NCBI RefSeq assembly: GCF_945952055.1
Contig: NZ_CAMFHB010000005.1
Location: 124,001-188,000 of the forward strand
Length of the DNA stretch: 64,000 nt
From: an uncultured Alsobacter sp.
Lineage (GTDB): Bacteria > Pseudomonadota > Alphaproteobacteria > Rhizobiales > Beijerinckiaceae
Reading direction: 5' to 3'
The first letter of the stretch is position 1; each line of letters opens with the position of its first letter. This document shows positions 1-8,092 of this stretch, in pieces. The notes under the pieces are model-generated. The model did not search any database and was not told the origin of the DNA. It was given only the letters and a program-made list of their open reading frames with translations. A program made the translations under genes and the position numbers.

Positions 1-877
1 CGAGCCCGGGCCATGCGTCCGACACGATCGCCGCCCCGCATGCCGCCGCCTCGAAGAGCCGGCCGGACGGGCACCAGCCGGCCTCGGCCATGGCCTCGCG
101 CGTCACGTTCAGGGTGAGCAGGGACGAGGCGTAGAAGGCCGGATGGTCGACGGGAGGAAGATGCCGGACGAAGTGGATGTTCTGCGTCCAGGGAAAGTCC
201 TGCGGGTACTGCGCCCCGGCCAGGACGAAGCGGCGCCACGGCGCCAGCCGCGCGGGCTCCACGAAGAAGGCCTCGACGCCCGCCTGCCTGTCCGGTGCGT
301 AGGTGCCGATGTAGGACAGGTCGGCCTGGAAGGCCGCCCGGGGCGCCGCCGGGCGATGAACGGCCGGATCGGCATGGCCGTAAAGCGGCACCACCGCACG
401 CGCGCCGAGATCGTCGCGCAGGCGCTGCAGGGCAGGGCCGCCGGTGTAGCTCAGCACGAGATCGTAGTCGGCGAGCCCCTCCGGGCCGATTGCCGTCTGG
501 GGCTCGCCACGCGCGATGAGCGACAGGGTGACCGGCGTGTCGAGGTCGTAGAACACCTTCAGCGGAGCCCTCTCGCGGCGCAGAAGCGCGAGGGCGGCGA
601 TGCCGTCGGGGCAGTAGGACGTCACGATGGCCGCGTCGGCGGCACCGAGCATGTGGCCGGCACGGACGCGGATCTCGCGCCAGTCCCGGTAGAGGATGAG
701 TTCGCAGCCCGGCACATGCGTCGCGTCGCGATGCTGCGCGTACCAGGGCTGGTCGCGCTCGTAGAAGACGACCTCGTGCCCGAGCTTGCCGAGCGCCGCG
801 ATCAGTCCGCGCCACAGCGTGGCGTGGCCATTGCCCCACGATGAGGAGACCGAGAGCCCGAAGATCACGATCTTCAT
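1..877 (-). CDS. CgeB-like glycosyltransferase, 3' end cut by window edge
   Basis: The first 292 residues are present; the C-terminus lies beyond the left edge. The N-terminus has the FGLSVSSSWGNGHA pattern of CgeB/DUF3880-type glycosyltransferases, and further on a DLSYIGTYAPDRQ block and an LFEAAACG block typical of the nucleotide-sugar binding half. It is clearly paralogous to the gene at 3676-4800. No signal peptide or membrane segment is visible, so it should act in the cytosol, moving a sugar from a nucleotide donor to an unknown acceptor. The ATG at 877 overlaps the stop of the upstream histidine phosphatase gene by 4 bp (ATGA), which fixes the start and implies translational coupling. 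Family is clear; donor and acceptor are not. Confidence 0.85.
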   Translation of the reverse strand, partial: MKIVIFGLSVSSSWGNGHATLWRGLIAALGKLGHEVVFYERDQPWYAQHRDATHVPGCELILYRDWREIRVRAGHMLGAADAAIVTSYCPDGIAALALLRRERAPLKVFYDLDTPVTLSLIARGEPQTAIGPEGLADYDLVLSYTGGPALQRLRDDLGARAVVPLYGHADPAVHRPAAPRAAFQADLSYIGTYAPDRQAGVEAFFVEPARLAPWRRFVLAGAQYPQDFPWTQNIHFVRHLPPVDHPAFYASSLLTLNVTREAMAEAGWCPSGRLFEAAACGAAIVSDAWPGL

Positions 878-1473
878 GGCGCGGCCCTCTCGTTGAGCCG
901 CATCAGCGTGAGCCGATCGTCCTGCACGCGGAGCGTCGTCAGCGACGCCGGGTCCAGCGCGATCCTGGGCCAGGCGTCGGGCCCCAGACCGAGCGCGGCC
1001 AGCACGAGCATCCGGATGGGCTCGGCATGGCTTACCGCGACCACGCCGGCGTCCGGCCAGTCGCGTGCGACCCGGCGCAGGAACGCCATCCCGCGGGCCT
1101 GCAGCGCGAAGGCGTCTTCGCCGTCCGGGGCCGCCGCCATCGCGCGGCTCGCGTTCCAGCGCGTCCAGTCGCGATCGTCCGCCAGGTCGGCGAAGCGACG
1201 GCCGGTCCACCCCCCCGCATCGAGCTCGTCGAGCAGGGGATCCGCGGCCGGTTGCAGCGCGATCCGCTCCGCCAGGATGGCCGCCGTCTCGCCGCAGCGC
1301 TGGCGCGGGCTCGAGAACAGCGCCTCGACTTCCTCACGCGCGAGCCTGGCGGCCAGGGCGGCGGCTTCGGCGCGGCCCGTCTCGGACAGGCTCACGCCGG
1401 GAGCGCGGGCCACGAGGGTGGAATCCACGACCGCGTGGCTGGCATGGCGCACGAGGTGGACCAGGGTCGCCAC
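874..1473 (-). CDS. histidine phosphatase family protein (phosphoglycerate mutase-like)
   Basis: A 199-residue single-domain histidine phosphatase. The N-terminal LVRHAS motif supplies the phosphorylated His10 and Arg9 (RHA in place of the usual RHG). SSPRQR near residues 54-59 gives the second arginine, and VSHAEP around His149 the second catalytic histidine. Family members remove phosphate from small metabolites such as sugar phosphates, nucleotides or inositol phosphates. Lying directly after an inositol-3-phosphate synthase gene, it could supply the missing inositol monophosphatase step, but that is inference from position. Its stop overlaps the start of the CgeB-like gene by 4 bp, and only 4 bases separate it from the synthase gene. 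Confidence 0.85.
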   Translation of the reverse strand: MATLVHLVRHASHAVVDSTLVARAPGVSLSETGRAEAAALAARLAREEVEALFSSPRQRCGETAAILAERIALQPAADPLLDELDAGGWTGRRFADLADDRDWTRWNASRAMAAAPDGEDAFALQARGMAFLRRVARDWPDAGVVAVSHAEPIRMLVLAALGLGPDAWPRIALDPASLTTLRVQDDRLTLMRLNERAAP

Positions 1474-1477
1474 CGCC

Positions 1478-2560
1478 TCACGCCTCCCCGGCGATGAACC
1501 GGAGCGTGCGGGCCCGGGCCTCGGCGTCGGGCACCTGGTCGGGCGGGGATTTCATGAAGTAGCTGGAGGGGCCGGTCAGGGCGCCGCCGATGCCGCGGTC
1601 GCGCGCCAGCTTGGCGCAGCGCACCGCATCGATCACGACGCCGGCGGAGTTGGGCGAGTCCCAGACCTCGAGCTTCAGCTCCAGGTTGAGAGGCACGCCG
1701 CCGAACGTCGTCCCCTCCATGCGGATGTGGCACCACTTGCGATCCTCGAGCCACGGCACGTGGTCGCTCGGCCCGACATGGACGTCCTCGGCCGCCAGCG
1801 GGACATCGAGCATGCTCGTGACCGCTCGCGTCTTGGACAGCTTCTTCGACTCCAGGCGCTCGCGTTCGAGCATGTTCAGGAAGTCGGCGTTGCCGCCGAA
1901 GTTCAGCTGGTAGGTGCGGTCGAGCCGCACGCCCCGGTCACGGAACAGCGTCGTCAGGACACGATGGACGATCGTCGCGCCGACCTGGCTCTTGATGTCG
2001 TCGCCGATGAGCGGCAGGCCGCGCTCCTCGAAGCGGCGGCGCCAGTCCGCATGGCTCGCGATGAACACGGGGATGCAGTTGACGAAGCCGCAGCCCGCCT
2101 CGAGGGCCTGCGTGGCGTACCACTCGGTCGCCTCCTGGGACCCGACCGGCAGCCAGGACACGACGACGTCGGCGCCGCTCTCGCGCAGGACCGCCGCGAC
2201 GTCGGCCACGGCCTCGTCGGATTCGGGCACGTCGTCGCGCAGATAGCGCCCGATGCCGTCGAGCGTGGGTCCGCGTCGGACACGCACGCCGCCCGGCTTC
2301 GGTTCGGCGAAGCGCATCGTGTTGTTGGGCGAGGCGAAGATCGCCTCGGAAAGATCGCGCCCGACCTTCCTGGCCGAAACGTCGAAGGCGGCCACCACCT
2401 CGACGTCGCCGATGCGGTACCCTCCCAGCTCGACATGCATCAGGCCGGGGACGGGCTCGTTGTCGGCGGCGTCGGCATAGTAGGTGAGCCCCTGCACGAA
2501 GGACGAGGCGCAGTTGCCGACACCGACGATGGCGACGCGGACCTTGCGGCGGGTGCTCAT
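1478..2560 (-). CDS. ino1: inositol-3-phosphate synthase
   Basis: 360 residues, the usual length of prokaryotic myo-inositol-1-phosphate synthases. It has the N-terminal NAD-binding VGVGNCAS loop (about residues 13-20). Later blocks [30 protein letters not shown] and SPNSAGV are hallmarks of the family. The reaction is NAD-dependent conversion of glucose 6-phosphate to 1D-myo-inositol 3-phosphate in the cytosol. The gene sits between a UDP-xylose-synthase-like gene and a histidine phosphatase gene inside a glycosyltransferase cluster, so the inositol is more likely meant for a glycoconjugate than for catabolism. The gap to the upstream gene is 9 bp, so this is probably co-transcribed. Confidence 0.92.
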   Translation of the reverse strand: MSTRRKVRVAIVGVGNCASSFVQGLTYYADAADNEPVPGLMHVELGGYRIGDVEVVAAFDVSARKVGRDLSEAIFASPNNTMRFAEPKPGGVRVRRGPTLDGIGRYLRDDVPESDEAVADVAAVLRESGADVVVSWLPVGSQEATEWYATQALEAGCGFVNCIPVFIASHADWRRRFEERGLPLIGDDIKSQVGATIVHRVLTTLFRDRGVRLDRTYQLNFGGNADFLNMLERERLESKKLSKTRAVTSMLDVPLAAEDVHVGPSDHVPWLEDRKWCHIRMEGTTFGGVPLNLELKLEVWDSPNSAGVVIDAVRCAKLARDRGIGGALTGPSSYFMKSPPDQVPDAEARARTLRFIAGEA

Positions 2561-2569
2561 GGCCGGCCC

Positions 2570-3589
2570 CTAGACGCGGGCGCTGGCGAGGGCGGCGGGC
2601 CGCGCCGCCACCCGGGTGGTCCCGGCCTCGTCCGCGAACCAGGCGATGGTCGCCTCGAGCCCTTCCTGGAGAGAGGTGCGCGGCGCCCAGCCGAGGAGCT
2701 CGCGGGCCCTGGAGATGTCGGGCCTGCGGCGGCGTGGGTCGTCGACCGGCAGGGGCCGATAGGTGAGTTGCGAGCTGGAGCCGGTGCGGGCCAGCACGCG
2801 ATCGACGAGATCGCTCACGGTCAGCTCCTCGGGATTGCCGATGTTCACCGGGCCGGACGGCGCGCGGTCGAGGGCCATCAGCCCCATGAGCCCCTCGATC
2901 AGGTCCGCCACGTAGCAGAAGGAGCGCGTCTGGCTGCCGTCGCCGTAGACGGTGATCGGCGCGCCCGCGAGGGCTTGCGTCACGACGTTGGACACGACGC
3001 GCCCGTCGTCGGCCGCCATGCGCGGGCCGTAGGTGTTGAAGATCCGCGCCACGCGGACCTCGGCCCGCCCCAGGCGCTCGAAGTCGAAGCACAGGGCCTC
3101 GGCCGCCCGCTTGCCTTCGTCGTAGCAGGCCCGCGGACCGGTGGGGTTCACGTTGCCCCAGTAGCCCTCGCGCTGCGGGTGGATTTCCGGGTCTCCGTAG
3201 ACCTCGCTCGTCGAGGCCTGCAGCAGCCGCGCGCCATGGGCTTCGGCCAGGCGGAGCAGGTTGCGGGTGCCGAGCACGCTGGTGAGCATGGTGTGCTCAG
3301 GATCGGCCTGATAGTGCGGCGGAGATGCCGGACAGGCCAGGTTGTAGATGGCGCGCAGCGGCACCTCGGATCGCCTGATCGATGTGGGAATGCCCCGGAC
3401 GATGTCGCCCTCCACCAGGTCGAAAGCCGCTTCCCCTTCGAGGTGATGGACGTTGCGGCGCCGCCCGGTCCGAAAGCTGTCCAGGCAGACGACCCGGTTG
3501 CCTTTGGCGATGAGGGCATCGCACAGATGCGAGCCCAGGAACCCCGCCCCTCCGGCCACCAGGACGAGGTCGCGTTGTGCGTTTTTCAT
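2570..3589 (-). CDS. NAD-dependent sugar epimerase/decarboxylase, UDP-glucuronate decarboxylase-like
   Basis: 339-residue extended SDR protein. A GGAGFLGSH Rossmann motif lies at about residues 13-21, STSEVYGDP near 126-134, and the catalytic Y-x3-K is YDEGK at 156-160. The YDEGK form together with the ACPASPPHYQ and NTYGPRM blocks is characteristic of UDP-glucuronate decarboxylase (UDP-xylose synthase), which converts UDP-glucuronate to UDP-xylose via a 4-keto intermediate. It follows the gene at 3676-4800 after 86 bp, the largest gap between 1 and 11550, so a new promoter may lie there. Expected to feed UDP-xylose to the neighbouring glycosyltransferases. The specificity call rests on motif resemblance only. 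Confidence 0.82.
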   Translation of the reverse strand: MKNAQRDLVLVAGGAGFLGSHLCDALIAKGNRVVCLDSFRTGRRRNVHHLEGEAAFDLVEGDIVRGIPTSIRRSEVPLRAIYNLACPASPPHYQADPEHTMLTSVLGTRNLLRLAEAHGARLLQASTSEVYGDPEIHPQREGYWGNVNPTGPRACYDEGKRAAEALCFDFERLGRAEVRVARIFNTYGPRMAADDGRVVSNVVTQALAGAPITVYGDGSQTRSFCYVADLIEGLMGLMALDRAPSGPVNIGNPEELTVSDLVDRVLARTGSSSQLTYRPLPVDDPRRRRPDISRARELLGWAPRTSLQEGLEATIAWFADEAGTTRVAARPAALASARV

Positions 3590-3675
3590 GGTCGGTCACT
3601 CTCGATTTCGCAGAGGGCCAACGCGTGGGTTTGTTCATGGTTCACCGCGCGGGCCGTGCATACGACCGACCAAAC

Positions 3676-4800
3676 TCAACTCGCGCGGGCCGCTCCTCCC
3701 GCGGTCAGCCGCGCCTTGGCTTCCATGAGGTCGTCCTCGAGCTGCCCCGCCCTGGCGCGGGCGTCGTGGCGGTCGCGGATGCGCGCCGCGCCGCCCGACG
3801 CGATGGCGCGCCGGCGCGTCTCGGGCAGGTCGCGCAGGATCTGGACGACCTCGTTCGCATCGCCGGGAAGCAGGATCTCGCGGCCGGGCCGGAAGAAGGT
3901 CTCCAGTCCTTCCCAGCGGTCCGACAGGATCGGCGTCTCGCACGCCGCGGCCTCGAAGAGGCGGACGCTGGGACTGTGCCCGGCGGCGATCATGTCGGCG
4001 CGGGTGACGTTGAGCGTGTAGCGGCTGGCCCCGTAGAAGGCCGGGTGGTCCGCTGGCGCCACGTGGTCGAAGCGCTCGACGTTGTCGGGCCAGTGGATCG
4101 TGTCGGGATAGAGCGGACCCGCCACCGCGAAGCGCAGGTCGGGCGCGCGGCGGGCCGGTTCGAGCAGCAGCCGCTGCAAGGTGGGCTGACGATCCGGACT
4201 GTAGGTGCCGATGTAGGACAGGTCCCAGCGCGGCCGCGTCGGGACGGGCCGGTAGAGATCGGTGTCCACCGTGCAGAAGAGGGCCCGCGCGGCCGGCGAG
4301 CCCCAGCGCCGCTCGATCCGGGCGAGGGTGGGCCCGCCGGTGAATGACAGGTAGACGTCGTAGCCCGCCACCAGATCGGCATCGAGGTAGGTGCATTCGC
4401 CGCGCGCGAGGGCCGACAGGGTCACCGGCGTATCGATGTCGTAGAAGGCCGTCACGCCCTCGGCGGTCCGCTGGACGAACTGCCCCACGGCGCGGCCGTC
4501 GGGGACATAGGACCCGACGATGACGGCGTCGGCCGCCCTCACCTCGTCGGCGAAGTCCTCGTGCCCCCGCTCGCCCTCATAGAGACGCAGTCGGCACCAG
4601 TCGGGGTCGGTGAGGTCGCGATGGCCCGCATACCAGGGCTGGTCCCGCTCGAGGAACAGCACGTCGTGACCCCGTTCAGCGAAGGCGCGCAGCAAGGCCC
4701 GGTAGGTCGTCGCGTGGCCGTTACCCCACGACGAGGACAGGCTGAGACCGAAGACGACGACGCGCAACGGGCGCGTCGCGGAAGACGCGCCCCGGATCAC
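3676..4800 (-). CDS. CgeB-like glycosyltransferase
   Basis: 374 residues from a GTG at 4800. That codon overlaps the TGA of the upstream gene (GTGA), the same arrangement as its neighbours; the frame stays open further upstream, but only by running through the neighbouring gene. The N-terminal FGLSLSSSWGNGHA pattern, the DIDTPVTLSAL block, DLSYIGTYSPDRQ and the LFEAAACETPILSD block match the paralogue at 1-877 along the whole length. A cytosolic sugar transferase with unknown donor and acceptor. The C-terminal 40 residues are basic and helical. It is the last gene of the tightly overlapping run that starts at 11537. Confidence 0.85.
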   Translation of the reverse strand: MIRGASSATRPLRVVVFGLSLSSSWGNGHATTYRALLRAFAERGHDVLFLERDQPWYAGHRDLTDPDWCRLRLYEGERGHEDFADEVRAADAVIVGSYVPDGRAVGQFVQRTAEGVTAFYDIDTPVTLSALARGECTYLDADLVAGYDVYLSFTGGPTLARIERRWGSPAARALFCTVDTDLYRPVPTRPRWDLSYIGTYSPDRQPTLQRLLLEPARRAPDLRFAVAGPLYPDTIHWPDNVERFDHVAPADHPAFYGASRYTLNVTRADMIAAGHSPSVRLFEAAACETPILSDRWEGLETFFRPGREILLPGDANEVVQILRDLPETRRRAIASGGAARIRDRHDARARAGQLEDDLMEAKARLTAGGAARAS

Positions 4801-5891
4801 GCGACCGACCTCTCGCGCGGCCGGCCGGCCTCCTCGCGCAGGATGGCGTCGACCTGCCCTCCGCGCCGGACGTAAGTGTGCTCGGCCAGCACGCGGGCGA
4901 AGGCGTGCCGCCCGATGAGGCCGGCGCGCTCGGGCGTCAGCTCTTCCAGGATCTCGGCCACGTCGATGCCGTCGCGCGCCACCAGCACCTCCTCGCCCGG
5001 CTTGAGAAACTGCTCGATCCCCTCCCAGGCGTCGGTGATCAGGCAGGCGCCCGCCCCGGCGGCCTCGAAGACCCGCGTGGCGGGCGAGAAGCCGACCGCG
5101 GCCATGCTGTCGCGGGCCACGTTCAGCACGGCCAGTGGCGTCCGGTTGAAGGCGTTGTGCTCGCGCGTGTAGACGTGGCCGAGGTGACGGACGTTGCCGG
5201 GCAGACCCTTGCTTTCCCAGCCCGCGCCGCCCAGGAGGAACGACTTGTCGGTGAGGCGAGCCGCCGGCCGGAGGAAGAACTCCTCCACCCGGGCTTCCCG
5301 GTCCGGCAGGCGGTTGCCGAGGAACGAGAGGTCCGCGGCAAAGCGCGGGTCGGGCGCGACGGGGTGGTGCGTCGACGGGTCGAGCGCGTTGTAGATCGGC
5401 ACGCAGCGGCGCGCGCCGAGCGCCTCGTAGGCGGCGACGACCGGCGGCCCGCCCCCATAGGTGAGTACGAGGTCGAGCCGCGGCAGGGCGCGACGCAGCG
5501 GATGGCCCGCGAACCCCTGCAACTCGGCCAGCGTCGCCGGCGCGTCGACGTCCCAGAAGATCGTGATCGCGCCCGGCCGCGCCGCCGCCAGGAGACCCGC
5601 GAGAAGCTCGTCGTCGAAGACACCGACGCCGCTGGCCTTCACCACGACGTCGGCCGCGGCGGCCTCCTCGCAGACCGACCGAACGGCCTCCTCGGTGGCC
5701 GGATAGACCTTCACCGCGGCCCAGGCCGGCGGGTCCATGTCGCGGTGCGCCTGCCGGTCGAAGGCGTCGGGCTCGTAGAAGGTGATCGTGTGCCCGCGGC
5801 GGGCGAGGTCGGCCAGGAGACCCCGATAGTAGGTCGCGGCGCCGTTCCAGTAGGACGAGAGCAGGCTGGAGCCGTAGAACGCGATCTTCAT
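4797..5891 (-). CDS. CgeB-like glycosyltransferase
   Basis: 364 residues. It begins MKIAFYGSSLLSSYWNGAA, the same N-terminal design as the other CgeB-like proteins here. A DLSFLGNRLPDRE block at mid-protein and VFEAAGAGACLITD near residue 290 form the donor-binding half. Sequence similarity to the neighbours is clear but moderate, so this is an old duplication and not a recent copy. The ATG at 5891 overlaps the preceding stop by 4 bp, and its own TGA overlaps the GTG of the next gene by 4 bp. No signal peptide. Donor and acceptor unknown. Confidence 0.85.
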   Translation of the reverse strand: MKIAFYGSSLLSSYWNGAATYYRGLLADLARRGHTITFYEPDAFDRQAHRDMDPPAWAAVKVYPATEEAVRSVCEEAAAADVVVKASGVGVFDDELLAGLLAAARPGAITIFWDVDAPATLAELQGFAGHPLRRALPRLDLVLTYGGGPPVVAAYEALGARRCVPIYNALDPSTHHPVAPDPRFAADLSFLGNRLPDREARVEEFFLRPAARLTDKSFLLGGAGWESKGLPGNVRHLGHVYTREHNAFNRTPLAVLNVARDSMAAVGFSPATRVFEAAGAGACLITDAWEGIEQFLKPGEEVLVARDGIDVAEILEELTPERAGLIGRHAFARVLAEHTYVRRGGQVDAILREEAGRPRERSVA

Positions 5892-7000
5892 GGAGCCGTC
5901 TCCGGGGCGGGGGACCTGGCGATCGAATCGACGATGGCAAGGAGCTCGTCCATGCGATGCCGGCAGGTATGGCGGGACAGGATGGTGGCGAGGCCATGGC
6001 CGGAAATGGCCGCGGCAAGGGCAGGATCCGCGTCGAGAGCGCGCAGATGCGCCGTCATCGCGTCGGTGGTGTCCGCGACGAGAAAATCCTCGCCGGGCGC
6101 GAACAGATGCTCGCTGTCGTTCCAGGGCGAGGACACGAGCGGGATGCCGCACGCCAGCGCCTCGAAGACGCGGATCGTCGGGATGCCCGGCAGGGCCTCG
6201 ACGTAGAAGCGGCGGGGCACGTGCACCGTCGCGGTGTGGCGCGCGAAGACGGAGGGCGCGAGGGCGTTGGCGAGCCATCCCCGCCAGTGCGCCCCGTATC
6301 GCGCGAGCATGGACAGCGCCTCCTCGGGATACCGGACGCCGTAGATGTCGAGGGGCAGGCCGGCGTCGCGGGCGGGCGCCAGGAGGAAGCGCTCCAGTTC
6401 GGCGCTGCGCTCGCCGTCGCCCCAGTTGCCGATCCAGACCAGCCCCCGGCGCGGTTCCTCGATGGCGGGCGGCGTGAACAGGCGCGTGTCGGCGGCCTCG
6501 TGCCAGACGAAGACCCTGCGTCCCCAGCCCGTCCGACGATAGACCTCGGCCAGCGTCTCGCCGAAGGCCAGGACACCGTCATAGCCGTCGAGGTCGAAAC
6601 GCTCCATCTCGGCCGGCGCGCTGACCGCGCGATGATGGGTGTCGTGGAACAGGAGGGTGAAGCGCGCCCCCGACCGGCGCAGGCCGCCGAGGCCCGCGAC
6701 GAGGCTCGGGTCGTTCCACTCGTGCACGATGACGAGGTCGGCCCCGTCGACCGCCGCGGCGAGGTCGAGCCCGGGGCCGTAGCTGGTGGCCTCCAGCTCG
6801 GGATAGGCCTGCCTCCACGCCGAAAGCCCCTGCGGCCCGGCATCGTCGAGCAGGTTGCGCAGGCTCCACGCGTCGCGCGGCTCGAGGGCGGTCACCGCGT
6901 GTCCGGCATGCACGAGCTCGCGCAGGACGCCGCGCAGGAAGTGCGCGTTGCCGTGGTTCCAGCAGGAGGCCAGCGAGTGCGTGAAGTAGACGACCTTCAT
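5888..7000 (-). CDS. CgeB-like glycosyltransferase
   Basis: 370 residues beginning MKVVYFTHSLASCWNHGNA. LVWIGNWGDGER in the middle and IRVFEALACGIPLVSSPW near the C-terminus give the usual glycosyltransferase group 1 architecture. The CWNHGNAHF segment aligns with the SSWGNGHA segment of the paralogues at 1-877 and 3676-4800. It overlaps both neighbours by 4 bp (ATGA on each side), so the start at 7000 is well supported. Cytosolic, function limited to sugar transfer; the substrate cannot be deduced. Confidence 0.83.
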   Translation of the reverse strand: MKVVYFTHSLASCWNHGNAHFLRGVLRELVHAGHAVTALEPRDAWSLRNLLDDAGPQGLSAWRQAYPELEATSYGPGLDLAAAVDGADLVIVHEWNDPSLVAGLGGLRRSGARFTLLFHDTHHRAVSAPAEMERFDLDGYDGVLAFGETLAEVYRRTGWGRRVFVWHEAADTRLFTPPAIEEPRRGLVWIGNWGDGERSAELERFLLAPARDAGLPLDIYGVRYPEEALSMLARYGAHWRGWLANALAPSVFARHTATVHVPRRFYVEALPGIPTIRVFEALACGIPLVSSPWNDSEHLFAPGEDFLVADTTDAMTAHLRALDADPALAAAISGHGLATILSRHTCRHRMDELLAIVDSIARSPAPETAP

Positions 7001-8091
7001 GCGGCCGCTCCGCGCCGCGTGCCCGCGACACCGTGGATCAGCGTCGCCATCTCGCGGGCCATGCGGCCCGCGCCGTAGCGGCCGGCGCGCTGCCGGGCCG
7101 CGTTGCCGAGGCTCTCGCGCCGGGCCGTGTCGGCGAGCAGGGCGTTGAGCGTCGCCGCGATGGCGGCGGGTTCGCGCGCCGGCACGAACAGCGCGGCACC
7201 GTCCCACAGCTCCCGGAAGCCCGGCGTGTCCGAGAGGACCAGGGCGCAGCCGCACTGGGCCGCCTCCAGCACGCAATAGCCGAAGGGCTCGTACAGCGCC
7301 GTCGACGCGAACACGGACGCCGCGGCCATCCAGCGCCGCACGCCCGCCGCGTCCGTCGGCCCCAGAGCCTTGCCGTTGGCGAGGCTCACCCGTCCCCAGG
7401 GACTGTCCAGGGGCCCCGCGGCCAGCAGCGGGGCGCGCAGGTCCGCGGCGGCGGCGTCGAGGGCCGCCAGGTTCTTGCCCTCATCCCACAGCCGGCCCGC
7501 CGTCAGGACGAACGGCTCCCGCGTCACGAGGACTTCGGAGGTGGCACTGCGCCCGTTGTGCACGACGCGGGGCGCGTGCCGCAGGCCATAGGCGGCCGCA
7601 ACCGCCGCGGCGTGCGCCGCGGTGGGAGCGAGCATGAGATCGGCCGCCGCGAGGCCAGCCGCGACGCAGCCGGTTCGCCAGGCGAAATCCGGCGGCATCG
7701 GTTCGCCCGGTCTCACCGCCTGCCACCACGTGGCCTGGCAGGAGTGGTGCACGGCAATGACCGGCTGCGCGTAGTCCGCGACGGCGAAGGCGGGCGCGTG
7801 CAGCAGAACCGCTGCCGCCCCGATCTCGCGCGCGAGGCCCGCCAGGGCCTCGGCCCCGCCGCGGATCTCGGCCGGCCCGTCGGCCACCCAATCGAGTGGC
7901 AGGCGCGTGTCGCGCAGCGTCACGCCGGGCAGCGCGGCGACGGCGTCCCGCTGCGCGGTGGAGGCGTTGGGTCCGACGACCGCGAGCAGCGGCGCGAAGC
8001 CTTGCTGGGCCAGGCCGGCCGCGAGATCGCAGGCATAGGTCCAGACACCCCCGACGGCATCCGTCGTGATGATGAGCGGGACGGCCGTCAT
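6997..8091 (-). CDS. GT4-type glycosyltransferase
   Basis: 364 residues. N-terminal IITTDAVGGVWTY is the acceptor-side Rossmann start seen in GT-B enzymes. The C-terminal half has LTAGRLWDEGKN and the E-x7-E motif in EPFGYCVLE followed by AAQCGCALVLSD. This is a retaining GT4-like enzyme distinct from the CgeB paralogues beside it. The ATG at 8091 lies one base beyond the stop of the radical SAM gene, and its stop overlaps the next ATG by 4 bp. The frame is open further upstream to 8337, but that would overlap the radical SAM gene by about 250 bp, so the shorter start is preferred. Confidence 0.87.
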   Translation of the reverse strand: MTAVPLIITTDAVGGVWTYACDLAAGLAQQGFAPLLAVVGPNASTAQRDAVAALPGVTLRDTRLPLDWVADGPAEIRGGAEALAGLAREIGAAAVLLHAPAFAVADYAQPVIAVHHSCQATWWQAVRPGEPMPPDFAWRTGCVAAGLAAADLMLAPTAAHAAAVAAAYGLRHAPRVVHNGRSATSEVLVTREPFVLTAGRLWDEGKNLAALDAAAADLRAPLLAAGPLDSPWGRVSLANGKALGPTDAAGVRRWMAAASVFASTALYEPFGYCVLEAAQCGCALVLSDTPGFRELWDGAALFVPAREPAAIAATLNALLADTARRESLGNAARQRAGRYGAGRMAREMATLIHGVAGTRRGAAA

Positions 8092-8092
8092 G

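Noticed and set aside
893-4021. A long open frame on the plus strand opposite the epimerase and inositol synthase genes
   Set aside because: It is low-complexity Arg/Ala/Ser-rich sequence antisense to three clearly conserved genes; such frames are expected in GC-rich DNA. The same holds for the frame at 39911-43477 on the minus strand opposite the acyltransferase/ligase fusion.
3676-6018. A possible fused double glycosyltransferase
   Set aside because: One frame is open across the region, but the upstream half is frame-shifted relative to the conserved protein at 4797-5891; a GTGA overlap at 4797-4800 separates two genes.
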